Below are positions 34,340 to 45,647 of a stretch of 64,000 nt of DNA, in pieces. The position numbers were made by a program, and so were the translations under genes. The stretch covers positions 1 through 64,000 of the forward strand of contig JADANN010000386.1 of the NCBI GenBank assembly GCA_018806985.1. Direction: 5' to 3'. The notes below the pieces were generated by a model. It was not told where the DNA came from and made no database searches. It was given only the letters and a program-made list of their open reading frames with translations. Numbering within the stretch: position 1 is the first letter of the stretch; each line of letters begins with the position of its first letter. The DNA is from Angiostrongylus vasorum (Eukaryota; Nematoda; Chromadorea; Rhabditida; Metastrongylidae).

Positions 34340-37000
34340 TCATCCGCTAAGCTTGGATGGGACATACCTTAACAATCCTTCTCTCATGAACATCGCTTTT
34401 GAGAGATTTAGCTAAAGACCAATTTTTTCCACACGCTCTTTTAAAGTCCGGAAGCATTCGTTCCGCTTGGCTAATGTTTGGTTTTATAAGAACGATGTCA
34501 ACAGGGAAGGGGAAGATAGCGTTATTGCCAACCATCGATTTTCACCGCCATATTGCCGTTTTCCACTGTTCGCACGAAATTTTTGTACAGCTCACGAAAA
34601 AACTTCATACACTTAGTAGCGAGCTTTGGCTGTCCAAGGTTCCATGATTGCTTCTATCTCATTTGAATCAAAGCCCTTCTTTAAATCGATGAAATTGAGA
34701 TAGAGCGGTCTTTTGTAGTGTCGAGATATTTCAGTGAGTCTTGTTATCGTGCGGATGTGCTCCATCGAACTGAATCCTTTTCGAAACCCGGCTTGCTCAA
34801 ATGGCTGTTCTTCGTCCAACGTTCTGTCAGTCCTGTTTACGATGACTCGAGTGGAAAGTTTGCAGATGGCTAGCAAGCAGATTGGGCGATAGTTGCCAAT
34901 ATCGTGTAGGTCACCCTTTTTGAACAATAACACGGTCTTGCTGGTCTTCCAGTGGGTAGGGACCTTGCCTTCGGACAGGTAACGTGTGAACAGCCTAGCC
35001 TGTGTGTTTACGAGGTCTGGCGGAAGGTTCTTCAGGTGTTCTGGTCTTATCCTGCACGGACCTGGCGCTGTTCGATTTTTCACCGACGAAATGGCAAGTC
35101 GGATTTCGGAAGGGAGAACTGGTGGTAGAACACATCCATCCTCCTTTATTTCATATGATGGAAGGTGGACGTGGCTATCGAAGAGATCCGAGTAGTAATC
35201 GCAAATGATTTTCTCCATTGCCTTTCTGGACGCTGTAACTGTTGCGTCTGGGCGTCGGAATGCAATCATCTTGGTCTTGTAAACGGCCAAGCTTCGGTGG
35301 AGTTTTGTGAATGCTTTCCCCGGCCTCTGTAACTTCGACCATTACTGCTGCGCTTTTCTCTTTAAGACCTTCTTTTATCGCCTCTCTGCATTGTTTTGCA
35401 AATTCGGACGTTAGCTCGCAGTTGCCTGCAGCTCATGCGATTCCACCCTGGCGTAACAGCTCGAGTGTTTCTGAAGACAGACGTCTCTTGCTGACTTTCG
35501 AGCTCTCAGCTTTCATAGCGCTAACATGAAGATGTTGAATGAGCCGATCGTATTCTTCGTCGATGTTATTGACAACAGCATCTTCCCAACAGCCGACTAA
35601 TGAATCGAATAAATCCCAGTTTACGGTGGTTCTGGGACTTCGGTTTTTTAATTCAGAGGCTTTTTCTCCTTTCCGCGAGAAGTAGAATCTTGCACGAAGG
35701 CGGCGATGGTCTCTGATCCCATGTAGAATTTTGGGACAACAGCGACATCGGCTGGGCAAAACCTTCTATTTACTATGATGTGGTCTATTTCGTTATGATA
35801 CTCTCCATTGGGAGCCTCCACGTCCAGCTTTGAAGGTGGGGCTTCTGGAATTGCGAGTTACCATGCATGGTATTAGGCGCTATGATAAACTCATGGAGCC
35901 ACTCATCCCTATCGCACCGTTCTAATCCATTGGTCCCAATGTAAAGTTCTTCAGACGTGTTTCTCAGCCCAATCTTAACACTAAAATCTGCAACGATGAC
36001 CTTGAAGGATCTACCGTCTTTTCTTTAGAAATTCTCAAACTCCATATAGGACTCTTCGACTTCTTCTCTGTCATAGTTTATGTCGGTGCGCAAATGGAGA
36101 AGATTGTCAAAGCCGGTATTGATCCACATCTTTTTAATCGTAAACTTCTAATTCGGGCTGTTAGTTGTTCAAATGAATCAATGTTAAGGGGACAAACTCA
36201 TGTTGACTAGAACGCCGGCGCCGCCGACTGTCTGACTACTGTCGACTGTCGACGACTACTGTCGCATGTTCCGAGGAACAGTTCTTCGCCGGTGTCATAG
36301 AGAGCATTGAATGGGTGGCATCTTCTCGGTTGATCCTGGTCGATGACGTCTTATCTTATGCTTCTTGCTTCCATAGAAAAAAGTCTTCTATCGAGGACTC
36401 GGATACAAGTGTACGTGCATTGTAGGTACAGATCGTCACTTTGGTTCTTGGTGATGCATGCAACTTCCAGTGGCCCTGAGATTTTAGCAGCCTCTCCTTA
36501 CTCGTCCTACCCAACGCTGCCGAATCGAGGGGACTCTTTCGGGGGTCAGGGGAATGAAACCCGCTTCTTTTACTGTTTTTAGCTTTTTGACACTCACGTA
36601 AAGCTTGCCGAGCCCTGAACGTGGGGACTGAGTATACTCACGAGTAGCTTGCGATGCACTTCCAGAGTGGACATGGTTGTTATTTGTTGTTGGCGACTCT
36701 AACCGCCTCCCATATTCTTCGTCGTCACATGATTGCAGGCTTTTGGCCGAACTGCACTTGTAGAACACAATCTGCATAAACAAGAACGCACCCACACACG
36801 AATGCATGAATACGTTTCGTAAATACAGAAATTACGTACCAAATCAGCGCAGCAGAAGAGTCCATCTCCTGGGTCCACCTGCGTCTCAGGGAAGCAAAGG
36901 CCGCTTTTGGTCCGCGATTATCCCCCCATCCGCCACCTTGCGACGCGCCAAGTAGCCTCGCGACTGACCGGCTATCACGATCCCTCATATGAGGGAGAAG
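34340..37000 (-). mobile_element. RTE-type LINE relic B (most complete RTE here)
   Basis: Minus strand order: 5' leader (37000-36470) shared with RTE A and E; endonuclease region (about 36470-35760) with many breaks; linker (35759-35300) with SKVSKRRLSSETLELLRQ; RT frame (35290-34613) with IRPEHLKNLPPDLV, LLFKKGDLHDIGNYRPICLL, QAGFRKGFSSMEHIRTIT and LNFIDLKKGFDS. A broken segment (34612-34530) keeps AVKIDGWQ, and 34535-34347 holds DIVLIKPNISQAERML, downstream of the catalytic FADD region, which is deleted or frame-broken here. There is no intact RT. The 3' end is cut by PLE relic 10. Family calls rest on the RTE signature motifs. Confidence 0.9.
34613..35290 (-). pseudogene. RTE reverse transcriptase fragment (fingers and first palm)
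   Basis: A 225-codon open frame in RTE B. Residues about 50-110 cover the VLPSEIRLAISSVKNRTAPG and FKKGDLHDIGNYRPI region; about 150-215 cover the QAGFRKG and FIDLKKGFDS motifs, where RTEs usually read DLKKAFD. It ends before the catalytic FADD box. As RNA this part would encode target-primed reverse transcription machinery; it is a relic because downstream motifs are out of frame. Confidence 0.85.
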
Positions 37001-37619
37001 CGTGGTTTGGGTACATTATAAAATTCTGCGTTGTGAAAAGACGGTCACAAAGGAGGTTACAGACTAGATGAATTTAAAGCAACCGATTGACGTCACATAT
37101 ACACGCGAGTCCAACTGCTTTCAGTTCTTGATCAACAATTGCCAATATATAATTCGGTGCCATTATTTTGCAGGAGGGAGGCTCATTCTCGAAGGAGTCA
37201 AACACTTTAAACGGACCGTTTTAAACTTTTAAAAGTGACTAGCACCTGACCTCCATGATCAACATATGTGAATAAAATCTTCCGCTCACTTTTACGGAGG
37301 TGTCACACGCAAATACAACAATTTACACTCGGGTCCGGAATCGAATCATAATAATCGATGAAGATAAGCTTTCCAAGTATATATCTCTTTGTTCTGCATT
37401 TCACCAACAAATTCCACTCGCTTTCAAGACGCAAATACCTGCAAATTAACTGTTCACTTCGTTCACGATTGGTTGAGTGACCGACTTGAATATCGTCGAT
37501 TCTTCACTGGTATGCTTTGAAAACATAGGGTCTTTTCTTCTAGAAAAGCGCCCTGATGGGATTACTTCGTTCTTTAAAAATTCCACTATAATCGAGAAAC
37601 GTCATTATTTACTCCAAGG
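37001..37619. other. Unannotated stretch
   Basis: AT-rich; no motif seen. Confidence 0.4.
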
Positions 37620-38010
37620 CCGCTGTAAACAAATTTAGCAGGATATGTTGCTTTATGGGACCAATTTTTTCAAGGACAGTGTAAAGGTCTGTAAAAAATT
37701 TGTGCTTTTGTGGCATAGTTTGATAACATTTAGCAGGGGATTTATATATAGGATCGGTCCCTCGATGAAGTCTGAAAGGATTGAATTTGTTTCGACACTG
37801 TCAAACGGTTTTTCCAGTCCAGAAAAGTTCTGCCAAAGATTAGGGAGTATTCTTGACAGACTTCTGTGAATCTGCTTACGGTTTAAATGCGGTCCATACA
37901 CCAGAATCCCTGTTGGGATCCTTCTTGCCCTAAATTGTTTTACCTCGTCTTAGCCATTGATACAAGGAATTAGACAATCTTCATGAAGAGCTTAAAGAGA
38001 GATCTCAATA
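37620..38010 (-). mobile_element. RTE-type LINE fragment F (RT palm)
   Basis: Minus strand: ATGGACCGCATTTAAACCGT aligns with the start of the RT piece in RTE C (40817-41125). One frame gives TVSRFTEVCQEYS; after a frame change KPFDSVETNSILSDFIEG follows, equal to the FVDYENAFDTVETNA region of RTE C. The right flank (37910-38010) matches 41123-41225. Confidence 0.75.
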
Positions 38011-38079
38011 ACTAAACCGGACGGTGAATGCAAAAAAAACTAAGGTTACACTTGAAGGGCAGGATGGCAATGTGAGCTG

Positions 38080-39790
38080 TTCTTCGGCTGTCAGAAACTC
38101 ATTCCAACCCATTTACCTAACACCCAAAATATTTCTAGACCACCTACGGTGAACGCAACCAAACAGCACGTATGCAGTGGAGTCATTCGATGTTACCTTA
38201 CTTTATACCAACGTGTCGAATGACTCCACAATGCAAGCTATTCTTGAGGTGCTCGTAGAGCACGAAAAGAAAACAAAAATGTACGGTATGTCGACTGCGC
38301 AACTAATGACTTTCTTAAAAGTTAGTTAGTATTAGTTGTTCAATCTTTAGATGATCTAGAAAATATTTTGCACAAAATAGAGTTTTGGCCATGGACAGCG
38401 TTTAGCACCAAGTCATGCTATCGCTTTCATGTCTAAGGTGGAAGCTCCAGTTCCCGATCACCAACCCTCACTCTACTGTCGATACATAGACGACTGATTC
38501 ATCATCTGTTCTACACAAGAACAGATGGATGAGTGTTTTGAATTGTTAAACCGACAGTCAGAGTATATAAAATTTACACGAGAAAAACCAACCCAAAAAA
38601 ATGGCTTTCATTCTTAAACATCCAAATAAAGCTCTCAGAAAGTGGCTATATAACAAAATGGTATCGTAAGCCAAGTAGTAAAAAACATACTAGTTCACTA
38701 CCTCTCCTCTCATCCTTCACATGTGAAGAAAGCACTTATCAAAAACATGTACCGTACGGCTAAAAAATGTGTGCACAGGAGAAGAGGAAAGGATGGAATC
38801 GCAAAAACCTGGCAGAAAAAATAGCCATTTCCAATGGCTACGAAGTAGAAGCCACTCGGGTTAAACAAAAAACATAGGGTAGTTCCTCAAAATAATGTTT
38901 CGGACGTAAGTAAGTTCCCTTTTTAAGCTACCCTTCATATCAAATGAAGTAAGTTGCGCCACTAAGAAATGCTTGAGAAAAAGTGGTCTTGAAAATTATG
39001 TAACGATTGATGACATCCCACTCAACTCCCCTGCGCCGTTAGTTAGTTCGCAACCGTCTCTATGATCGCTTGCGCAGCACAGAAAACTGTATGATCCGTC
39101 CTAACGGGAGATACAGGGATTGCATGAGTTCACGAACAATATACTTGATCTCATGTAACGCATGCCGTGAGGAATATATTGGGAAAACGGGTAGACCGCT
39201 TTGTGTCCGCATAAAAGAACATCTGGATGGTAAAGCTAAAATTCGTCAAAGCACTGCTCTTGGCACGCATAGGGGACAAAAGCACAATGACAATGACTTT
39301 GAAGTGACTCTGCGGATCCTAGCGCAGGAATCGAAGACATCAAAACGCAATACTGTTGAGGCGTTCTGGACAAATTTCAAAAATCCAAAAATGAGCGGAA
39401 AGACGAATGCTTCACTATCACACGTGACCTGGCGCCTTATTTCAAAATGATATTTTGACCCCCGGGGGTGTGTCGGTGTGTCTCGCTCGCGATCCCACGT
39501 GAACAACGCGTGGACCAGTCCCACTCGTAAAATCATGGTTGGAAGCCTTTCTGATCAATCTGGCGTCTATTTAAAAGTCCGATCTTAATTAATACTTTGG
39601 CATTTTTTTCCACCTAATAATTAAAGTGTTCTTATAAAAAAATACGTTCAGGATCTGAGGAAGGCGAAATCGCCGAAATGTCAGCCATCGATCAACAACA
39701 CCAACAACAACGACAACGGCAACAGAGACTTATACCAACCTCGCATCAGCTAGAGAAGATCAGTTTATAAGATCATGTAAATAAATATGT
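38080..39790 (+). mobile_element. Penelope-like retroelement 11 (RT, GIY-YIG, pLTR; subfamily B)
   Basis: Plus strand: a fingers trace near 38100, ESFDVTLLYTNVSNDSTMQA (38176-38240), the palm with YCRYIDD followed by a stop (38480-38500), MDECFELLNRQSEYIKFTREK, KWYRKPS and YLSSHPSHVKKALIKNM. A cluster of frameshifts follows (38770-39060). Then comes an intact GIY-YIG frame (39070-39450: CMSSRTIYLISCNACREEYI, GKTGRPLCVRIKEHLDGK). The tail leads to a hammerhead-like core at 39655 and a CAACAACACCAACAACAACG-type low-complexity run. It differs from subfamily A by REEYIGKTGR and by the pLTR sequence. Confidence 0.9.
39655..39682 (+). ncRNA. Hammerhead-like core (subfamily B)
   Basis: CTGAGGA, extra A, helix II GGCG/CGCC closing AAAT, GAAAT instead of GAAAC, GTC. 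The C-to-T change removes one of the two helix III pairs of the subfamily A cores. Confidence 0.5.
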
Positions 39791-39894
39791 CAGAAATTGC
39801 TTCCTTGAAAGCAAAATGTGATAATGATTGTGAGAAACGCGTGTAGTTTAAGGGTCCCAGCTCCAAGGATGCCAGTTATAACGTTACTTTAGTG

Positions 39895-41420
39895 ATATGT
39901 TTTGTATTACTTGGGTACTTGGAGACTTGGATGGTCCATTTTCACGAGATGTGCGGACTCAAGGCCGTATGACATTCGTTTATTCCTCTCGCAACCATCG
40001 TCATAGTGGTGGTTCCACTCGAGCATGGTGGCGCGTGCCAGTCTCATACTGTGATCTGGAAACCAAGTGCAGCTGCTAGTAAAGACCGATTAACTATGGT
40101 TACGACCAAATCCGCGCAGTGTAGGTAGGCGTCCTAGGGGAAGCTTGCATTCTCGTGGATTCCACTCAACAGTTCTTTTTGGCCGTCGTGCGGTCTCATT
40201 ATATGGTCAGCCTTTCTGTGTTTCGATATCGATTTATATTTTCCCGGATCCTGAAGATGTGACAGATTTCGAAGATTAGAGCTTCGCATTCCAGCTAGGT
40301 ATTGCGAGTGCCGATTATATTTCAGATGACATCAATCAAGCGCTCTATGAGTAGTGCGGAGTATTCTTAAAGTGGCTCAAGTATCAGCCCACGTCTCTGC
40401 AGCAGAGCAGAGCACAAAGGCCGTTGAGTCGAAAAGGTGGGCGCGGATTTTCGGGTCCTTCAGTTGGTCGATGGCTCCTTTAAGGGGCTCGGATGCGGTC
40501 CAAGCTGCTCTCCTTCTTCGACCTAATTGCTGCTCTATCTTGTTCTCCATGTACACTCGTCAGCCAAGGTATACCTACGTGGAGATCTCTGCAATCATAG
40601 AGCATAGCAGTTCAATTTGTTTGTTTTAGCAGCATGGGTTTTTCGTAAAGTGGGTCTGCTTCCGATTTATGTGTAGATCGATTTTTTTTCCTCCTCTTTG
40701 AGCCTACTGATCATCGCCTTTACTTCGCTGATACTTCTTAAAAGACGACGATGTCGTCGACGAAAAGGTTTGATAGGAATTTCCCATCAATACGTGTCAT
40801 TCTCATCCCAGTCGATTCACAGGCCTCTGCAATTCGGTACTAAACAGCTTTTGGGATATGGTGCCGCCCTGTTGAGCCCCCTTTTCCTATGGGTATGGTA
40901 AGAGGTCGATGAAAAGCTGTATTTTCTTACTGCATTTCCAATGCCCGTCTGGTAGAGTTCCTTTGGAGAACGGGTCCACCTTTGGTCGACGATTCGATTC
41001 GAAGGATTTGCATTCGTTTCAACGGTGTCGAACGCATTTTCATAGTCGACAAAGGTTAGGGACAAGAAGCAGGCGTATTCCCGACAAATTTCGATGACCT
41101 TGGAAACAGTTTGAATGTGGTCCATGCAGCAAAAATCCTGCTTGCTCCACTAGTTGCGCCTCATACAATATGTCATTGATATGTGCGAAAGGATAATTGT
41201 CGTGAAGAGCTTGTAGAAGACGTCAACAGGCATATCGGACGACAGTTACAAAGATCCCTTCGGTCACCTTTCTTGGTTAGGATAACCGCGCGCGATGTCC
41301 TCCACTGGTCTGGGGCTTTTCTTTTTGAAGGTAGACTATCACACGGTTTGCGAGAGTCTTTTTCATGCTTGCTATCGCAAGTCGGACCTCGGGTGAAGGT
41401 TTACAGTGGTTTTTTTCCAT
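39895..41420 (-). mobile_element. RTE-type LINE fragment C (RT second half and 3' part)
   Basis: Minus strand frame 41125-40817: DHIQTVSKVIEICREYACFL, SLTFVDYENAFDTVETNA, VDQRW, and a YHTHRKRGLN segment where RTEs read GKGVRQGD. Below it a further frame gives EACESTGMRMTRIDGKFLSN followed by LFVDDIVV, the catalytic FADD-type box with both aspartates present. The 3' part (40680-39900) is shared with RTE D (53830-54600). It is 5' truncated near 41420, where PLE sequence begins at once. Confidence 0.85.
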
Positions 41421-41424
41421 CTGG

Positions 41425-42150
41425 GATTTTAGGGTTTGCAACCGTCTCTATGATCGTTTGCGCAACTCAGAAAACTGTATGATCCGTCCTAATGGGAGAT
41501 AAAGGGATTGCATGAGTTCACGAACAATATGCTTGATCTTATGTAACGCATGCCGTGAGGAATATATTGGGAAAACGGGTAGACCGCTTTGTGTCCGCAT
41601 AAAAGAAGAACTGGATGGTAAAGCTAAAATTCGTCAAAACACTGCTCTTGGTACGCATAGGGGACAAAAGCACAATGGCAATGAGTTTGAAGTGACTCTG
41701 CAGATCCTAGCGCAGGAATCGAAAACATCAACGCGCAAGACTGTTGAGGCGTTCTGGATAAATCTCAAAAATCAAAGATGAACCAGAAGGACGAATGCCT
41801 CACTATCACACGTGACCTGGCGCCTTATTTCAAAATGACTTTTTACCCTGGGTTTGTCTCGCTCGCCGTCCCCTCATAAGAGCACAGTGAGTAGGCTTTT
41901 CGATCAGTATGGCGTCTATTTAAAAGTCTGATCTTCATTAATACTTTAGCCTTTTTCCTAGTGGATAATTAAAGTATTTTTTGTATAAAACACGTCCAGG
42001 CTCTGAGGGATGCGAAATCGCCGAAATGTCAGCCATCGGCCAACAACACCAGCACCAACACCACCACTTCCAATAACAACAACGACAACGATGACCTGTA
42101 GCAACCTCACATAAGCTTAAAAAGATCAGCTTAAAAGGTCATATAAATAA
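41425..42150 (+). mobile_element. PLE relic 12 (GIY-YIG and pLTR; subfamily B)
   Basis: Starts in the CNRLYDRLRNSENCMIRPNG region and gives a GIY-YIG frame (41512-41781) very close to that at 39121-39410 (REEYIGKTGRPLCVRIKEEL, KTVEAFWINLKNQ). The non-coding tail reaches a hammerhead-like core at 42003 and the CAACAACACCAGCACCAACA run. Confidence 0.85.
42003..42030 (+). ncRNA. Hammerhead-like core (subfamily B, mutated)
   Basis: CTGAGGGATGCGAAATCGCC then GAAATGTC. Helix II is weakened at one pair (TGCG/CGCC). Upstream AGGCT can pair with downstream AGCC in helix I. Confidence 0.45.
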
Positions 42151-42444
42151 GTATATCTCCTATTACTCTAGGGACGAATAACATTCCAAAAACGATTTGG
42201 TATAGTAAATGTTGCGTGTAGTGCTTCTTAAGATCATTTGAACTGCCACGTGGAAAGCATCACACTTTTTAGAACACCGATATGATGACTGTGGTGCTCG
42301 AAAGTACTACAAAATCTCAATCACTTGGGCTTTTTGGAGTATGCGGCAAAAGAAACTTGTTTCAACTAATTAGATAGGTATTTGCTGATGGACGGGTGAT
42401 TGCTGATGACAGAGATCGATTGAACTAGCTGAGAGACAGAAGAA
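42151..42444. other. Unannotated stretch
   Basis: No signal recognised. Confidence 0.4.
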
Positions 42445-42625
42445 ACGAAAGACACGCATGGTGTGGTGGTGAACGCGTTACTCCCCGGAAAGGACAATAG
42501 TGCGTTCGTTCCCCACCGCAGACACCTGCGGTCCGGAGTTCTACAAATATCTCAGCATCACTGAAGTTACATTTCGCAACATACCCTGCCGTTAAAAAAG
42601 AGTTGGCAGTAAATAATAGGTTAAA
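42445..42625 (+). mobile_element. SINE-B, full-length-like copy
   Basis: From GACACGCATGGTGTGGTGG (A-box region TGGTGAACGCG) through TTACTCCCCGGAAAGGACA, GTGCGTTCGTTCC (B-box-like), CCGCAGACACCTGCGGTCCG (a perfect short hairpin), TATCTCAGCATCACTG, to the tail ATACCCTGCCGTTAAAAAAG and TTGGCAGTAAATA. Best copy for defining the family. Confidence 0.75.
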
Positions 42626-42654
42626 ATTGTAAACAGATAGAATTTATGAAATCA

Positions 42655-43028
42655 TACCAACGGTTTTTGCCGCCTCATAGTGGCTAGCAGATGTTCCTGA
42701 GTGTCGGACTGCATTGTACAGTAGGGGGATTCGTCTACCCGGCACTGTCTTACAAGCTGAGAAGTAGTCCGGCATTTCCATCAGGAAGGCTAGCTAAGAG
42801 CAAACCAGTACCAGGATCCACCACCGTCCTCGTGCTAAACTAGTCGCATAGTGGCAAGTCTCCCTCTAATCTACAAAGTCGGCAACTGTAAGTGGTGGTG
42901 AAGACATGGGAAGACTTTGGCCAGGCTGACCGCGGATTCCAAGAGACGACAATGGCTTAGCCAGCAAATCTCCGAAAAATGGTAATTATGCTGGGGACCG
43001 CGCAACCAGTGAGGACGGGCCGTTCAAA
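42655..43028 (-). repeat. R370 copy 3
   Basis: Minus-strand full copy: from ACGGCCCGTCCTCACTGGTT near 43028 down to GGCGGCAAAAACCGTTGG near 42657. It keeps ATTTTTCGGAGATTTGCTGG and the GGACGGTGGTGGATCCTGG block. It lies directly beside a SINE-B. Confidence 0.8.
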
Positions 43029-43640
43029 TATCAAATAAGTATATTTATGAAATCTCCATTTTCTATATTCGAGACTCAAATGGACTATATTGCGACCATG
43101 CACTGTCAAAAAATGCTGCCAAAATCTCCAATATTTCTTCAGTTAATTCGACGTTTGAGCGTTCTACAACCATCAGAGCGGCGATATCAATCACGTTCTC
43201 ATGAACTGAGGACACTGCCTCTTTGACACCTCCGCGATGCCACTATTTTTCACTGGATGTGTCCACCAACTTCTCTCAGTGCCAAGATTTGATTCAGCCA
43301 TAGGCTGGAAAAAAACGGGTTTATTCTCAAGAATACTAGCAGATATCAACGAAAAAAATGAAGATTGTAACTTTTACAGGAGAAAGCATTCCGTAGTTTT
43401 CAGTTGAAGTACTTTCTTCTTTCTACGTGAAATTATCTTTTAGGAACGCTCGTTAGGGTGATTAAAGGAGGTCAAAGAAATAGTAAGCATCTGTTTGAGA
43501 ACGAGTTGCTAGTGGGAAATATTTAGGAAATCAAGAAAGAAAAGAGGCACACTTCGTATTTGAGTTACTGAATTAGATGATCGCTCTAGTACGAATCTTC
43601 GTGAAAATAACTTGAATTTATTTGTCGCTGGCAGCCAAGC
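43029..43640. other. Unannotated stretch
   Basis: No coding or repeat signal recognised. Confidence 0.4.
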
Positions 43641-44050
43641 AGGAAACGAAGCATTCTACATGAGGCAATGGCAGTGTGATTTCGAACGGCGTGGCTCAAG
43701 AAAGCGAACTGTCCACGTGGTCGCAGGTGGAATAATGACAGTTATTTCGCCAGAAGGTTGAAGGTGATTGAAGGACGCGTGATAGCGGTTCCTACCGATC
43801 AACTAGCAGTGAACTTTGGCCATGGCCAACAAAAGGGTTGGTGAACAAGAAGGTCGGTTCAGGAAGAGGTCCGTACGCTATACGTAGTTAGAATATGAAA
43901 CTTACAACTTTGAATTGAATTACGAACTGTGTTTGAAGACATTACATGGACCGAATCATCTCGATACGACCAATTTGGCCACGTTCCCTTTTGTTTTATT
44001 TCTTTTTTCTTCTCACAATTTTTACTCACTCACTCCACTCTCTTTTTTCA
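43640..44050 (+). repeat. R300 dispersed repeat, copy 2
   Basis: Partner of 4690-5090. Shared blocks include TTTGGCCATGGCCAAC, AGAAGGTCGGTTCAGGAAGA, CGCTATACGTAGT, ATCTCGATACGACCA and a T-rich tail. Confidence 0.65.
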
Positions 44051-44424
44051 CTTTCACTGTGACTGTTTTTTCTCGTAACACCAAATAGAACGAATTTTTG
44101 TAACAATAAATGACTTTCAATTCTTCAGTGATCGCTGTGATGTCTTGTCAATAGAAGTTTGTTTTGGTCGATGTTTGTGACTTATATTCATGTTGGACAG
44201 AACTGCTAATTGTTCAACAAAGAATTGCTAACACTTTGCCTTAATAAATATTATGGTTAAAAATCGACTTTCTGTAAACGTCGGCAAAAGTGTTTGACAT
44301 ATTTATTTATACGGTCCTACAAAGCGATCTTGTTGAGCTGTGAACCCACGTGAACAACGCGTGGCCCGCTCGTAACAGCACTGTGAGTAGCCACTTTGAT
44401 CAATATAAAGCTTTGACCTTTTTA

Positions 44425-44632
44425 TTTACAGCCTATTCTTTTTTGATGGCAGGGTATGTTGCGAAATATAACCTCTATAATGCTGAGATATTTGGTAAAC
44501 TCTGGACCGCCTGTGTTTGCGTTGGGGATCGAAACGCGATATTGTCCCCTTCTGGTGAGTGACGCGATCACTACCACACCGTGCGGGTCCTTCGTTTCGC
44601 CTGTCTCTCAGCTACTTTTATCGATCCTTTGC
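44425..44632 (-). mobile_element. SINE-B copy nested in PLE pLTR
   Basis: On the minus strand: GACCCGCACGGTGTGGTAGTG, GCGTCACTCACCAGAAGGGG, a B-box-like CGTTTCGATCCCC, TATTATAGAGG tail and ACCCTGCCATCAAAAAAGAA. Confidence 0.7.
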
Positions 44633-44738
44633 CATCAGCAATCACCCGTATAACGTTTATTTGAAACTTTGATCTTCATTGATACTGCAGATATTTCACC
44701 GAATATAAGGCTAATGTGACATCGAATACCTCTGGGCC

Positions 44739-44766
44739 CTGAGGAAGGCGAAATCGTCGAAACGTA
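44739..44766 (+). ncRNA. Hammerhead-like core (subfamily B)
   Basis: CTGAGGA, extra A, GGCG/CGTC helix II closing AAAT, GAAAC, then GTA at the cleavage position, still an allowed NUH-type triplet. Confidence 0.45.
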
Positions 44767-45118
44767 CCTGTAGCAACCTCGCATCAGCTCAACAAGGTCA
44801 GTTTATAAAATCGTATAAATAAATGTATATGTAACCGATAAACATATAGGTGACATTACCAATGATGTCCTTCTATAGATTACACGTGACCTGTCCTCGT
44901 ATCTTCGCATCAATTTTTGATGTGCGGTGGTGCAGTCATCAACCATATGAGACCCTAATCAATTGTTCCACCTCAGTGGAAGGTACGGAAAAGAGGTGGT
45001 TCGTCGAGAAGCTGTTAATCATGTGAGTATATGAGTACCACCTAGATTTCCATCTTTCTGTATATGTTATTGAACCGTTTGCAGTTGTAAATTGCGTATC
45101 AGTATACCCTTCCAGGCT

Positions 45119-45146
45119 CTGAAGAAGGCGGTACTGCCGAAACGTT
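45119..45146 (+). ncRNA. Hammerhead-like core, left pLTR of PLE 14
   Basis: CTGAAGA, extra A, GGC/GCC helix II closing GGTACT, GAAAC, GTT at the cleavage position. Confidence 0.55.
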
Positions 45147-45314
45147 AGTTGCTGTTGTATTGTGTTGTGTTCTTTTATGTAAGCAAATATATCTGCGTAA
45201 CAACCTCGCGATTGCTGAACAAGAAAACGACGCACTCGTACTCCAACGCCGTGGTTAATAGAAAGTCGATCCTGGGAACTGTTAGAAGATGTACCAGCAA
45301 AATACTTTCGGCTT

Positions 45315-45647
45315 GTGAAGGAAGCCCTGTCCGTAAGACAAGAGATTGTCTTAGGTAGACAACAAATCAACTTTTTTCCGCCGCTGTTTTCAACATGGAG
45401 TCGTGCCGAAGTTCATGAAACGAAAGTGTATCGCGAGATGTGCCGTCAACCAGAGGATAGCCAACAAGAACGAGACATCAAAATGGGACTACTTCGAGCT
45501 GCACTACTGAAGCAAGTAGAACGAGATGTTTGCCAAAATGAACAAGTGTGCGGCGAAGGAACATTTTCGTTCTTTGCATTTGGAGGATCGCCTTTGGACG
45601 AGAATAGTTGGTGGGTCAATAATGACACGCGATTCTACCAGGTCTAG
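45315..45647 (+). pseudogene. PLE 14 N-terminal ORF fragment (uncertain)
   Basis: A 110-codon frame directly after the left pLTR, rich in charged residues (REMCRQPEDSQQERDIKMGL, EQVCGEGTFSFFAFGG). Its position suggests it is the N-terminal part of the PLE ORF before the RT. No domain recognised, and the frame does not join the RT at 45860 without a break. Confidence 0.4.

Larger units (their letters stand above)
44240..44848 (+). mobile_element. PLE pLTR (subfamily B) with a SINE-B inside
   Basis: The left part matches 18100-18205 and 39480-39530 (ACCCACGTGAACAACGCGTGG). The right part matches 39560-39790, with a hammerhead-like core at 44739 and GATCAGTTTATAAGAT-like sequence. SINE-B (44425-44630) interrupts the match. 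No coding sequence. Confidence 0.75.
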
